Shown here in pieces: positions 18,125-27,041 of a stretch of DNA of 64,000 bases. The stretch is from assembly GCA_036677145.1 (NCBI GenBank), contig JAKFFF010000050.1:1-64000 (forward strand), given 5' to 3'. The stretch comes from CADEED01 sp036677145 (GTDB lineage Bacteria; Pseudomonadota; Gammaproteobacteria; Steroidobacterales; Steroidobacteraceae). The notes beneath the pieces were generated by a model. The model had not been told where the DNA came from. It ran no database searches and saw nothing but the letters and a program-made list of their open reading frames with translations. A program made the position numbers and the translations under genes. How positions within the stretch are numbered: the stretch's first letter is position 1; the number at the start of each line of letters is the position of its first letter.

Positions 18125-18907
18125 TCAGCGTTCGCTGAGCCGCATCGCGGGGTTGAAGTCGGCCCCCGCGATGTCCTTGAACACGAGAATCTGCGGGACC
18201 CTCTCGGAAGCTCCATCGTAGAAACCGCTTTCGGAGACGAATTCCTTCGGGTTGCGGAACGTGCCGAACAGGATGTCGAACAACGGCAGGTCCGAGTAGT
18301 TGTAGTGATGAACGCCGCGACCGTGATGGACGCTGTGGCTCTCGGGCCTCTGCACGAGGTAACCCAGCCATTGTGGCGTGCGGATGTTCGTGTGCTGGAA
18401 TGCGGCGAGGAATAACGTGGCGTAGGCGAAGTAGGTGACTGCCTGGGGGCTGAGTCCAACTACCACGATCAGAGTGAGACTGGAGAGGAGGGTGAAGCCC
18501 ACGATGTCCAGCGGACTGAAGTAGAAGGCGCCAAAACTGTCCATACGTTCGGCGCTGTGATGCATCTGGTGGAAGGAGCGCCAGAGCCAATGCACGCGGT
18601 GCATGGTCCGGTGCCAGACGTACACCAGCAGCTCGAACACCAGTACGGCGATGCCGGCGCCGACGTAAGGATTGAGCCCTTCGAGGTTGAAGAGCTGGTA
18701 CTGGGCCAGCGTGTCGCCCCACAGCAAGGGCAGATACGAAGACAGGAAGAAATAGAGAGCGAATACGACCAGCGCCTTGGTCCTCCACCCCCTCACCCGG
18801 GGCAGAGGCCGGGCGGGGAACAGTGCTTCCAGGACTATTAAGGCTGCGTACAGTCCCAGTACGGTCAGGGAAACGGGATCCATCAGAATTTGCAGTGGCG
18901 TCGGCAT
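18125..18907 (-). CDS. sterol desaturase family (fatty acid hydroxylase superfamily) protein
   Basis: A 260-residue membrane protein. His boxes appear in order: HRTMH, HQMHH and HSVHH followed by GRGVHHYNYSDLP. These are the di-iron ligands of the superfamily, whose members hydroxylate or desaturate lipids. It is much shorter than the 379-residue relative at 6802-7941 and lacks that protein's N-terminal membrane part. The ATG at 18907 is preceded by GGAGTGAG. It is transcribed divergently from the CadC-type regulator, which makes it and the ScyD-like gene plausible targets of that regulator. Confidence 0.87.
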   Translation of the reverse strand: MPTPLQILMDPVSLTVLGLYAALIVLEALFPARPLPRVRGWRTKALVVFALYFFLSSYLPLLWGDTLAQYQLFNLEGLNPYVGAGIAVLVFELLVYVWHRTMHRVHWLWRSFHQMHHSAERMDSFGAFYFSPLDIVGFTLLSSLTLIVVVGLSPQAVTYFAYATLFLAAFQHTNIRTPQWLGYLVQRPESHSVHHGRGVHHYNYSDLPLFDILFGTFRNPKEFVSESGFYDGASERVPQILVFKDIAGADFNPAMRLSER

Positions 18908-19039
18908 TCGGCTCACTCCGCTGGTTGTTGTTCGAGCGGGTGCCACATTGAGGTGCAGGCCGAAGCGCTGCATGACGGCTAGCTAATATTTGAGTAATGA
19001 TTTGATAATGATTCGCGGGCTTACTCTGTTACCGGTCGA
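18908..19039. promoter_or_regulatory. AT-rich divergent intergenic region
   Basis: 132 bases separate the start of the sterol desaturase-family gene from the CadC-type regulator. The stretch 18975-19020 is markedly AT-rich for this GC-rich window (TAATATTTGAG, TGATTTGATAATGATT), with a GATAAT -10-like box facing the regulator. No good -35 pairs with it. It probably holds both promoters and perhaps the regulator's binding site. Confidence 0.4.
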
Positions 19040-20932
19040 ATGAAATACCAGATCGCCGAATTTCTGATCGATACCGCTCGATTTCGAATCAGCAGTGGGG
19101 ACGAGCCCATCGCCGCTGAGCCTAAGGTGTTCGATCTGCTGGTGTACCTGATACGGCACCGGGACCGGGTCGTGACCCGGGAGGAGCTGTTTCGGGAAGT
19201 CTGGGACGGACGCGAGGTGTCGGATGCGACGCTGAGTAATCACGTCAAGAGCGCGCGCAAGATTCTCGGCGACAGCGGTGAGCTGCAGAAAACCATCCTG
19301 ACGATCCGCGGCCGTGGCTATCAATTCATTGCGCCGATCACGGTGATACCGGAGAGCGCGGAGGGTGGCGGGAGTGTCGAGGCGCCAGAGCCGCCGCCCG
19401 TGGCGGGCCGCCTCGCCAAGCTCGTTGCGCCAGCCTGGCGATGGCCTCTGCTGATGGCTGGAGTGCTGCTCGCTTCGCTGCTCGGCTGGCGCATGTTCGC
19501 GCCCCTCCATGCGGGAGGACCTGACGCGGCTTCGCCCTACGTGGTGGTCGTGCCCTTCGATGTGTCCGGCGATTCACCCGAGACCTGGCGGCCATTCGCG
19601 GACCAGGTCACGCGGGAGCTGATCCGCAACCTGAGAAAGATCTCCGGCCTGAGGGTCGTGCCGACGCCTTCGGCGTTCACGTTCAAGGAGAACAAGGCAC
19701 GCGATCACATCCGGAGCCAGCTACCCGAGGTGCAGTACGTGCTCGATGGGGTGGTCAGCATCTCGGCGGGCAACAGCCTGCGCATCACGGTGGAGCTGGA
19801 AGATCTGCGCACTGGCCGCGTGGTGTGGGACGAACACTACGAGGGCCGCACCGACGACACCAATCTTTTTGCCATGCAGTCCGGTACCGCCGCCGCGGTG
19901 TCGGATTCACTGAAAGTGGCGATTCGGGCCGAGGAACGGCGGGCGCTGGACGAGTTCCCGACCAGCAATCTCCAGGCGTACGAGGCGTACGTGGCGGGGC
20001 GTTATCAGCTGGATCTGGTCAGCCATGAATCCTTGCCGCGCGCGATCGAACTATTCGACCAGGCGATCGCGCTCGATCCCAAATTCTTCGACGCCCACAT
20101 CGCCAGGAGCGATGCCTACCGGCAGTTGTTCACCTACTTCGAACCACCGATCGACATGCTGCAGAAAGTGGTCGATTCGATCGCCGCGGCGCAGGAGTTG
20201 CGCCCCGATTCCGCCGAGGCCTGGTCCTCTCTCGGGTTGACCTATGTGATGGCCTGGCGTTGGAAGGATGCCTGGATCGCCTTGAACAAGGCCAAGCGCC
20301 GCGACCCCACACTTGCGCAAACGGAGTTGGGGTTTGCACTCTATTACTCCGCGCTCGGCGAGCGGGAAAAGGTCAAACGCGCGCTGGCCGAAGCCGAGAA
20401 ACTCGACCCGCTCAACGCGGAGATGGCCGACTGGGGCAACTGGGCGCTGTTCATGGTGGGCGAAAGCAAGGCAGCGCGGGAGTGGGTCGACAAGCAGATG
20501 CGGCAACACCCGGACATCGGGATGGTGTTTACAGGCGCGGGTATTGGCGCATATATCGCCGGTGACCATGAAAGGGGAGTGAAGCTTGCGGAACGGGGCG
20601 CCGAACTGGACGGATCACCTCTCGCGCTGATCATCCTGGCGCAGGCATACGGATACGCGGGGCAGAAGGATAAGGTGCTGCCGATGCTGGAGAAGGCCGC
20701 CGCCGCGGGGAGCTTCATGTGCCCGTATGAATCGGCCGCGGCGTACCTCAGCATCGGCGACGCGGAGCGCGCGATTTCCCTGCTCGACGAGGCCGTGGCC
20801 AAGCGCTCGAACTGCGTCATCTTTCTGCGCAATGATCCCCGGTTCGCGTCCATTCGGCAGAACCCGGACTATCTACTCCTCTTGAATCGCGTGGGATTGG
20901 ATGATGTCGCGGTGGCGTCGTACAAGAAGTAA
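19040..20932 (+). CDS. CadC-type membrane transcriptional regulator with TPR domain
   Basis: A 630-residue one-component regulator. Residues 1-100 are an OmpR/CadC winged helix (EPKVFDLLVYLIRHRDRVVTREEL, then RGRGYQF near the end of the wing). A Pro/Ala-rich linker is followed by one membrane helix at about 134-155. The outer part starts with a TolB/FlgO-like domain (VVVPFDVSGDSPE to near residue 300) and continues with tetratricopeptide repeats to the end. Such proteins sense something outside the inner membrane and bind DNA directly without phosphorylation. The divergent desaturase/ScyD pair is the obvious candidate target; this is inference. Confidence 0.9.
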   Translation: MKYQIAEFLIDTARFRISSGDEPIAAEPKVFDLLVYLIRHRDRVVTREELFREVWDGREVSDATLSNHVKSARKILGDSGELQKTILTIRGRGYQFIAPITVIPESAEGGGSVEAPEPPPVAGRLAKLVAPAWRWPLLMAGVLLASLLGWRMFAPLHAGGPDAASPYVVVVPFDVSGDSPETWRPFADQVTRELIRNLRKISGLRVVPTPSAFTFKENKARDHIRSQLPEVQYVLDGVVSISAGNSLRITVELEDLRTGRVVWDEHYEGRTDDTNLFAMQSGTAAAVSDSLKVAIRAEERRALDEFPTSNLQAYEAYVAGRYQLDLVSHESLPRAIELFDQAIALDPKFFDAHIARSDAYRQLFTYFEPPIDMLQKVVDSIAAAQELRPDSAEAWSSLGLTYVMAWRWKDAWIALNKAKRRDPTLAQTELGFALYYSALGEREKVKRALAEAEKLDPLNAEMADWGNWALFMVGESKAAREWVDKQMRQHPDIGMVFTGAGIGAYIAGDHERGVKLAERGAELDGSPLALIILAQAYGYAGQKDKVLPMLEKAAAAGSFMCPYESAAAYLSIGDAERAISLLDEAVAKRSNCVIFLRNDPRFASIRQNPDYLLLLNRVGLDDVAVASYKK

Positions 20933-21051
20933 GGACGCGCTCAGACCGGACGATTTTTCCGGAAAATCCGCCAGCGTTTGGGGCTCGAGCAGGCATCCGC
21001 CAGGCGCAGGCTTGCAACCGGGGTCCGATCAAAACGCAGCAGGAAAAATAA

Positions 21052-21128
21052 TGGTCGGGGTGAAAGGATTTGAACCTTCGACTCCTACGTCCCGAACGTA
21101 GTGCTCTACCAGGCTGAGCTACACCCCG
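21052..21128 (-). tRNA. tRNA-Pro (CGG)
   Basis: A 77-base cloverleaf on the minus strand. The acceptor stem CGGGGTG pairs with CACCCCG, the D arm is GCTC/GAGC, and the anticodon stem CTACG/CGTAG encloses the loop TTCGGGA with anticodon CGG. The T arm carries GTTCAAATC. The 3' CCA is encoded in the DNA (21052-21054). A T-rich tail (ATTATTTTTCC) follows on the minus strand. Confidence 0.96.
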
Positions 21129-21259
21129 AATGCCTTGAACCGGCGGCCCGCTGAACCAGCGGGGGCGCGCAGTCTACTGAAGGGGCCTGCCCGGTTCAAT
21201 TGAAACGAGGCTACCTCGTTGAAATTGCGGGGGCCGGGCGCCCTCATGACAATAGCCCC

Positions 21260-22018
21260 ATGCATACCAGCACAACCAAAGTGTTGTCGGCGCTCGCATT
21301 GTCATTCGCGGCGGGCGGGGCCTCAGGGGAATCGCCGGTCAGCCCCAAGCCGATCTGGGCGAAAGACGGCAGACCTCTCGCGCTGGATTGCAGATCCGGG
21401 GCGCCGGCCGCCGCGCAATCCACGCACGGCGACGCCTCGGTGAGCCTCGAATGCGGAGGCGCCGCCGGCCAGACTCTGCGGGTCCGCTATAAGAGGAGTG
21501 GCACCGAGCTCGAGCTCGCCGTGCCGCTCGCGGATTTGCATCGCGGCGACTGGCGGCCGCAGGAAATCCTCTGGGCGCCCGATGGCCTCGCGTTCCTGAT
21601 CAACGGCTCGGAAAACGCGTACTCAGGTTCGGACTTCGTCATCTTCCAGGTGCGGGGAAACGCGCTGGTGCGTTCGTCGATCACGGGTGTGGTGCAGACG
21701 GACATGGTCGGCCGGCTGGCGAAATGCTGGCCCTACATTCGCGAAATCACCGGCGGCGATCCGCAGTTCAACATGTCCGCGATCTCCTGGAGCGGCGACA
21801 CACTCGCGGTGTTCGCGGAAGTGCCGTGCACCGCGACGTTTGAAAACAGCATGTGTTCGGTGTACGGCTACGAGATGAACGCGCGCAGCGGTGAAATCGT
21901 CAACGTGTTGCCCGAGGAAGAGGTGCGCAAGTCCTGGCGCGCGCACATGAGCTGGAGCATGACCGAGCCGACGTTGCCGACCTGCGACCCGAAGACGGGG
22001 AAGGTGCACGAACGATGA
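21260..22018 (+). CDS. hypothetical exported protein, coupled to a DUF418 gene
   Basis: A 252-residue protein with a signal peptide (about residues 1-23, ending GASGE) and a body of beta-strand-like segments containing five or six Cys that could form disulfides. I do not recognise the family; the pattern WAPDGLAFLINGS and the later ISWSGDTLAVF recall beta-propeller blades. ATG at 21260 starts directly with the signal peptide. Its stop overlaps the ATG of the DUF418 gene (ATGA at 22015-22018), so the two are probably translated together. Function unknown. Confidence 0.75.
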   Translation: MHTSTTKVLSALALSFAAGGASGESPVSPKPIWAKDGRPLALDCRSGAPAAAQSTHGDASVSLECGGAAGQTLRVRYKRSGTELELAVPLADLHRGDWRPQEILWAPDGLAFLINGSENAYSGSDFVIFQVRGNALVRSSITGVVQTDMVGRLAKCWPYIREITGGDPQFNMSAISWSGDTLAVFAEVPCTATFENSMCSVYGYEMNARSGEIVNVLPEEEVRKSWRAHMSWSMTEPTLPTCDPKTGKVHER

Positions 22019-23268
22019 ACGCGCCCGGCGCGGTCGCCGGTGACGCGGCCCCGGTCGCGATCGGCGATCGCGTCGAGTTGATGGACGTATTGCGCGGCGT
22101 GGCGCTGTTCGGCGTGTTCCTGATGAACCTCACCGTGTTCGCGCAGGCGGGCGTGATGTCGACGGAGCAGCAGTTGCTGTCGCTGCCATCGGCGCCGCTC
22201 GATCACGCGCTGGCGCAGGTGCTTGCCTGGCTCGCGATGGACAAGGCGAACACCTTGTTCGCGTTCCTGTTCGGTCTCGGCTTCTATCTACAGATGCAGC
22301 GCCTCGAGGCGCGCGGTGTGGATTTCGTGCCGCTGTATCGCCGCCGCCTGGCGGTGCTGCTGGTGTTCGGCATCATCCACTTCGTGTTCCTGTGGACCTG
22401 GGACATTCTTCATCTGTACGCGCTCGCGGGATTCGTGCTGCTCGCGTTCCGTTCCTTGAGCAACCGCGATCTGGTCGCGGTGGGCCTCATCTGCGCGGTG
22501 CTCGGGCGCATCGGTGAGAAGGCATTCGTGGAATTCGGCGCGTCGGCCTCTATGGGCGCGGATCCCTTCGCGGACGCGGCCGTGTTCGAACGCCAGCAAT
22601 TGGCGCAGGCGGGCGACTACTTCCCGATCGTGCGCAATTTCTTCGAGTGGGCGATGGTGGACTATCTGCTGAGCGGAATGATCCTCGGCTGGCTGTTCTA
22701 CGCGTTGGGCCGGTTCTTCATCGGCGCCTGGACGGGCCGGCACGGCTGGATCACGCGTGCGCCGGACTTTCTGCCGGGATGGCGGCGCGTGCTGCGAGTC
22801 ACGCTGCCGGCCGGACTCATCCTCGAAGGCATCGCGGTGCTGCTGTCGGAATCGCCGCTGTTGCCGGAGTACGAACACCGCGAATTCTTCGCCCAGGTGC
22901 TGCACCTGGGCGCGGTGCCGGTGCTCGCGACGGGCTACGTCGCCGCGGTGGTGGTCGGATTCCAGACACGGTTCGGGCGTCACCTGCTTGTTCCATTCGC
23001 GGCGGCCGGGCGCATGGCGCTCACTAACTACATTGCCCAGAGTTTCGTGATCGGCTTCGTGCTGTTCGGGGTGGGGCCGGGGCTGGCGCTGGCGGGCAGG
23101 ATCGGCACGGCCGCGCTCACCGGCATCGTCGTGGTGGTTTACGCCGCGCAGATCCTGGCGAGCCGCCTGTGGCTGGCGCGTTTCCAGTACGGACCGCTCG
23201 AATGGCTGTGGCGTGCGCTCACCTACGGCAATCTGCCGGGCATGCGACTCCGCCTCAACGCGCAGTAA
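22015..23268 (+). CDS. DUF418 family membrane protein (YeiB-like)
   Basis: A 417-residue integral membrane protein with about ten hydrophobic segments. The N-terminus RVELMDVLRGVALFGVFLMN is the family hallmark, shared with heparan-alpha-glucosaminide acetyltransferase-like proteins. The C-terminal DUF418 block contains GRMALTNYIAQSF and ends with QYGPLEWLWRALTYG. Members have been suggested to be transporters or acyltransferases, but no function is settled. It starts inside the stop of the preceding exported protein and is followed, 57 bases later, by the patatin gene. Confidence 0.9.
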   Translation: MNAPGAVAGDAAPVAIGDRVELMDVLRGVALFGVFLMNLTVFAQAGVMSTEQQLLSLPSAPLDHALAQVLAWLAMDKANTLFAFLFGLGFYLQMQRLEARGVDFVPLYRRRLAVLLVFGIIHFVFLWTWDILHLYALAGFVLLAFRSLSNRDLVAVGLICAVLGRIGEKAFVEFGASASMGADPFADAAVFERQQLAQAGDYFPIVRNFFEWAMVDYLLSGMILGWLFYALGRFFIGAWTGRHGWITRAPDFLPGWRRVLRVTLPAGLILEGIAVLLSESPLLPEYEHREFFAQVLHLGAVPVLATGYVAAVVVGFQTRFGRHLLVPFAAAGRMALTNYIAQSFVIGFVLFGVGPGLALAGRIGTAALTGIVVVVYAAQILASRLWLARFQYGPLEWLWRALTYGNLPGMRLRLNAQ

Positions 23269-23325
23269 CGCCCCGGCACAGCGCCGATACATACTCCGGC
23301 CATCGGCTTGTCGGAGTGGCGGCTC

Positions 23326-25527
23326 ATGAAATGGTTGTTTGCGGTCTGCTCGCTGTTCGTGGGCACGAGCATGGCGGGCGAGAGGATTGGCCTGGTGTTG
23401 GGTGGTGGCGGCGCGCGCGGCGCGGCCCACATCGGCGTCCTGAAGGTGCTCGAGCGCGAACGAATCCCGATCCACGCGATTGCGGGAACGAGCGTCGGCG
23501 CCATCATCGGCGGGCTGTATGCCTCGGGTCACTCGCCCGAGGAGATCGAGCAGTTCGTGACCTCGATCGACTGGGTGGACATCTTCCGCGACTCGACCGC
23601 CCGCGTGGATCTGCCGATGCGCCAGAAAGAAACCGACCTCGGCATCCTCGCCAACCTCGAGATCGGCATTCAGGACAAGAAACTCACGTATCCGACCACG
23701 CTGGTGCGCGGGCAGAAGCTCGGCCTGCTGTTGCGCAAGGAATTCCTCGGCCGCTCGAATCTGCAGTCGTTCGACGACCTGCCGATTCCATTCCGCTGCG
23801 TCGCGACCGACATCGGCAACGTGCGGCGGGTGGTGTTCGACTCGGGCGATCTCGAACTCGCGATCCGCAGCAGCATGGCGGTGCCGGGCGCCTTCGCGCC
23901 GGTGCGGCACGAGGGCAAACTACTCGTCGACGGCGGCATCGTCGACAACCTGCCGATCGACGTGGTGCGCGCGATGGGCGTCGACCGGATCATCGTCGTC
24001 GACGTTGGCTCGCCGCTCGAGCCGGCCGAAGAGGTCAACACGACCTTCGAAGTGATGTTGCAGATGGTCAGCGGCATGATGCGCGACCGCACCGAGGAAA
24101 GCCTGCGTTCGATGACGGAGGCGGACCTGCTCCTGCGGCCGGATCTCGGCACACTCACCAGCGCGGGGTTCCGCGAAACGCCGAGCGGGATCGCGCCGGG
24201 CCAGGCGGCGGCGGAAGCGGAGCTCGCCAAACTGCGGACTTTCTCGCTGCCGGAAGCCGAATACGCGGCGTGGCGCGCCGGCCAGCGGCACACACCGGCC
24301 GGGAGCCCCATGGTCGCGTACGTGAACGTGGCGGACGACTCCAGCACCACCGCGAAGTTCGTGCGCGACCGCATCACCGCCGAGGCGGGCAAACCACTCG
24401 ATGTCGACCAGCTCGAAAAGGACATTGGCGGCGCCTACGGGCGCGGCACTTACGAAAGCATCGCCTATCACCTCGGCGAGCGTGACGGGGAGGTGGGACT
24501 CGAAGTGAAGCCGGTCGATTCGTCGCTCGGCCGTGTGTTGTTCCGTGTCGGCATGCAGATCAGCGACGACTTCGAGGGACAGGACGACTACCAGCTCAAC
24601 ATCGAAAGCCGCGTGACGGACCTGACGCCGAAGGGCGCGGAATGGCGCTCGTTCATCGGCATCGGCCGCGTGAGCGCGCTGTCGACGGATCTGTACGTGC
24701 CGTTCGGCCATCGCGGCAACTGGTTCGCGGATCCCGGCATCTCGTACACGTCGCTCAATCAACCGATCGTGCTGCGCGAAGTGTTCAGCGATCTGCCGGC
24801 GGCTGACTACCGGGTGAAGACTCTGTACGGCGAGCTGCGTGTAGGACGCGACTTCGGTGACCGTCTGCGTCTATCCACCGCCGCGTTCCGCGGCCACGAT
24901 CGCGCCGAACTGCGCATCGGCGATCCCGATCTGCCGCGCAAACTGGATGTGGAGTTCGGCGGCCTGAACGTGAACGTGTTGTGGGACAGTCTCGACAACG
25001 TGCGTTTCCCGCGGCGCGGCATGCGCGCGGAATTCAGCTACTCCAGTTACGACGAGCACTTCGGCTCGGATGAAAACGGCAACGTGTTGCGGGCCGCGAT
25101 CGACAAGCCCATGAGCTCCGGGCGCAACACACTGATGCTCGGCGCCCGGGCCAACTACTCGAAGGACCTGGTGAACGCCTACCAGGCCGAAGCGTCGCTG
25201 GGTGGACTCGCGTTCCTGTCGGGGCTCGGCGACCGCGAACTCGTCGACAACCAGCAGTTGCTCGTGCGCGCCATCTACTACCGGCGGATAAGCGAGCAGG
25301 GCCTGGTGTTCGACGTGCCGACCTATCTCGGCGGCAGCATCGAGGGCGGCAACGTGTGGGAGAACCACGAAGACATGTCGCTCAGCGACTTGATCGGCGC
25401 GGGCAGCATCTTTCTCGGCATCGACCTGCCGATCGGACCGATGCAGCTCGGGTTCGGGCGCACATTCGACGGCAGTCAGACGTTCTATCTGACTTTCGGC
25501 TCGCTGGTGTTGCCGCGTTACCGCTGA
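23326..25527 (+). CDS. patatin-like phospholipase with POTRA and Omp85 barrel (type Vd autotransporter)
   Basis: A 733-residue PlpD-type protein. A signal peptide (about 1-17) is followed by a patatin lipase domain: GGGGARGAAHIG oxyanion loop, catalytic Ser in GTSVG near residue 59, catalytic Asp in DGGIVDN near residue 206. A POTRA-like segment at about 325-390 (VDQLEKDIGGAYGRGTYESI) leads into a C-terminal outer-membrane beta-barrel of the surface antigen family, ending FYLTFGSLVLPRYR. The barrel is expected to carry the phospholipase to the cell surface. ATG 23326 follows GGAG; an upstream frame start at 23308 is less likely. Confidence 0.93.
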   Translation: MKWLFAVCSLFVGTSMAGERIGLVLGGGGARGAAHIGVLKVLERERIPIHAIAGTSVGAIIGGLYASGHSPEEIEQFVTSIDWVDIFRDSTARVDLPMRQKETDLGILANLEIGIQDKKLTYPTTLVRGQKLGLLLRKEFLGRSNLQSFDDLPIPFRCVATDIGNVRRVVFDSGDLELAIRSSMAVPGAFAPVRHEGKLLVDGGIVDNLPIDVVRAMGVDRIIVVDVGSPLEPAEEVNTTFEVMLQMVSGMMRDRTEESLRSMTEADLLLRPDLGTLTSAGFRETPSGIAPGQAAAEAELAKLRTFSLPEAEYAAWRAGQRHTPAGSPMVAYVNVADDSSTTAKFVRDRITAEAGKPLDVDQLEKDIGGAYGRGTYESIAYHLGERDGEVGLEVKPVDSSLGRVLFRVGMQISDDFEGQDDYQLNIESRVTDLTPKGAEWRSFIGIGRVSALSTDLYVPFGHRGNWFADPGISYTSLNQPIVLREVFSDLPAADYRVKTLYGELRVGRDFGDRLRLSTAAFRGHDRAELRIGDPDLPRKLDVEFGGLNVNVLWDSLDNVRFPRRGMRAEFSYSSYDEHFGSDENGNVLRAAIDKPMSSGRNTLMLGARANYSKDLVNAYQAEASLGGLAFLSGLGDRELVDNQQLLVRAIYYRRISEQGLVFDVPTYLGGSIEGGNVWENHEDMSLSDLIGAGSIFLGIDLPIGPMQLGFGRTFDGSQTFYLTFGSLVLPRYR

Positions 25528-25529
25528 GA

Positions 25530-27014
25530 TCAGCCGGAGCGCGGCTTGATGTTTGGATTCAGGTGAAAAAGATTCTTCGGGTCGTAGCGGGTCTTGATGC
25601 TGATCAGGCGATCGAGATTTTCGCCATACGCCGAGCGCGCCCGGGCGTTCGGATCGCCGGCATTGAGGTTGGCGTAGATACCCTGCGAAAAGGGCTCGAA
25701 GCCCTTCCAGGTCTGCCGATGCCAGGCGGTGCGCGCTTCGGCTTGGCCGGGATCGTCCCACGACGCGCGCACCACGAAATTGTGCGTGGCCTTGCGCGTG
25801 GCGTAGGCGCTCGAGTCGACGGCCATGCGGGCATTCGCGCCGCCATGCTGGGTCAGGCTGATCTTCGCGAGCTCCGCGCCGGGTAGTTTGATGCTGGCGA
25901 TCGCGTGTTCGATGAGCTTCGGATCGAGATGATGCACGGCGCCGCCCGACATGTAGTAGCCGCGGCCATGCGGCGACAACGAATCATGTTCGCTCTGCGC
26001 CACCACCCAGGGTTTGCGGGCGACGTTGTCCAGCACTGCCTTGCCGAACTTGCGCACGATGTCGATTTCCTTCGACGCCTGCCGCTCATCGCCGCAATGA
26101 TTCACGAGGAAAGTGACCTGTCGGTGTCCGGTGTCGTCACATTCCAGCGTCGGGTCCATCCAGAACTCGTCCGATGCTTGCGGGGAATAATCCGCGAATG
26201 CATCGAGCACCGCGCGTGCCTGCTCGATCGGGAAGACGATGTCGCCCGCGACCGAGCTGCGGCCGAATTCGTGCGCGCGGAATTCGAATGATGTGACGAC
26301 GCCGAAATTGCCGCCGCCGCCGCGCAGGGCCCAGAGCAGATCCGGATTCTCGTCGGCGCTGGCGCGCAGTAGTTTGCCGTTCGCGGTGACGATGTCGACG
26401 GCGAGCAGGCTGTCCGATGTCAGGCCGAACTTGCGCAGCAGCCGGCCCACGCCGCCGCCGAGCGTGAGTCCTGCCACACCGGTGTGCGAGACCGTGCCGG
26501 CCGGAACCACCAGGCCATAAGCCTGCGTCTCGCGGTCCAGTTCACCCAGCAGAACGCCGGGCGAAACCTTGGCGGTGCGCGTCGCGGGATCGACGGACAC
26601 ACCACGCATCGAAACGAGGTCGATCACGAATCCGCCTTCGCAGGCTGAATAGCCTGGGAGGCTATGACCGCCGGCGCGCACTGCGACGAGCAGGTCGTTG
26701 GCCGCGGCGAACTGCACCGCGTTCACGACGTCTTCAGCGCGCGCGCAGCGGGCGATCAACGCGGGATGGCGGTCGAACGCGCCATTCCAGACGCGCCGCG
26801 CGGCGTCGTAGCCGACGCTGGCGCGAGTGAGCACCGTGCCATTCAGGCGCGCCCGCAGGTCGTCGATGTCATTGCCCTTGAGGACGATGCTGCCGCCGGT
26901 GCGCGAGAGCGCCGGGACGTCGGCGGATGTTGCGGCGAGGGCGCGTCGTGCGGGCGTCAGCCCGGCGACGCTGGCCAATGCGATCGAACTTCCGAGGAAT
27001 TTTCTTCGATCCAT
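25530..27014 (-). CDS. Tat-exported FAD-binding oxidoreductase (berberine-bridge-enzyme type)
   Basis: A 494-residue flavoprotein. The N-terminus has a twin-arginine signal (DRRKFLGSS, then a hydrophobic run to about 28). The FAD domain of the PCMH type has RAGGHSLPGYS, with His near residue 117 as the likely covalent FAD attachment. The second covalent anchor, a Cys in the GxCxxVG motif of bicovalent relatives, is absent: the place reads LTLGGGVGRLLRK. The C-terminal BBE block YGENLDRLISIKTRYDPKNLF is intact. It probably oxidises a sugar or phenolic compound in the periplasm. It ends two bases from the stop of the converging patatin gene. Confidence 0.9.
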   Translation of the reverse strand: MDRRKFLGSSIALASVAGLTPARRALAATSADVPALSRTGGSIVLKGNDIDDLRARLNGTVLTRASVGYDAARRVWNGAFDRHPALIARCARAEDVVNAVQFAAANDLLVAVRAGGHSLPGYSACEGGFVIDLVSMRGVSVDPATRTAKVSPGVLLGELDRETQAYGLVVPAGTVSHTGVAGLTLGGGVGRLLRKFGLTSDSLLAVDIVTANGKLLRASADENPDLLWALRGGGGNFGVVTSFEFRAHEFGRSSVAGDIVFPIEQARAVLDAFADYSPQASDEFWMDPTLECDDTGHRQVTFLVNHCGDERQASKEIDIVRKFGKAVLDNVARKPWVVAQSEHDSLSPHGRGYYMSGGAVHHLDPKLIEHAIASIKLPGAELAKISLTQHGGANARMAVDSSAYATRKATHNFVVRASWDDPGQAEARTAWHRQTWKGFEPFSQGIYANLNAGDPNARARSAYGENLDRLISIKTRYDPKNLFHLNPNIKPRSG

Positions 27015-27041
27015 GGCCGTCTCCAGGTGATGCGTCGGTCG

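Noticed and set aside
20951..20970. Near-palindrome GATTTTTCCGGAAAATC after the CadC-type gene as a terminator
   Set aside because: The stem is AT-rich and weak and no T-run follows; it may be chance.
22288..23910. 540-residue minus-strand frame opposite the DUF418 and patatin genes
   Set aside because: Composition is His/Arg/Gln-rich as expected of a shadow in GC-rich DNA; no family resemblance, while the plus-strand genes are clear.
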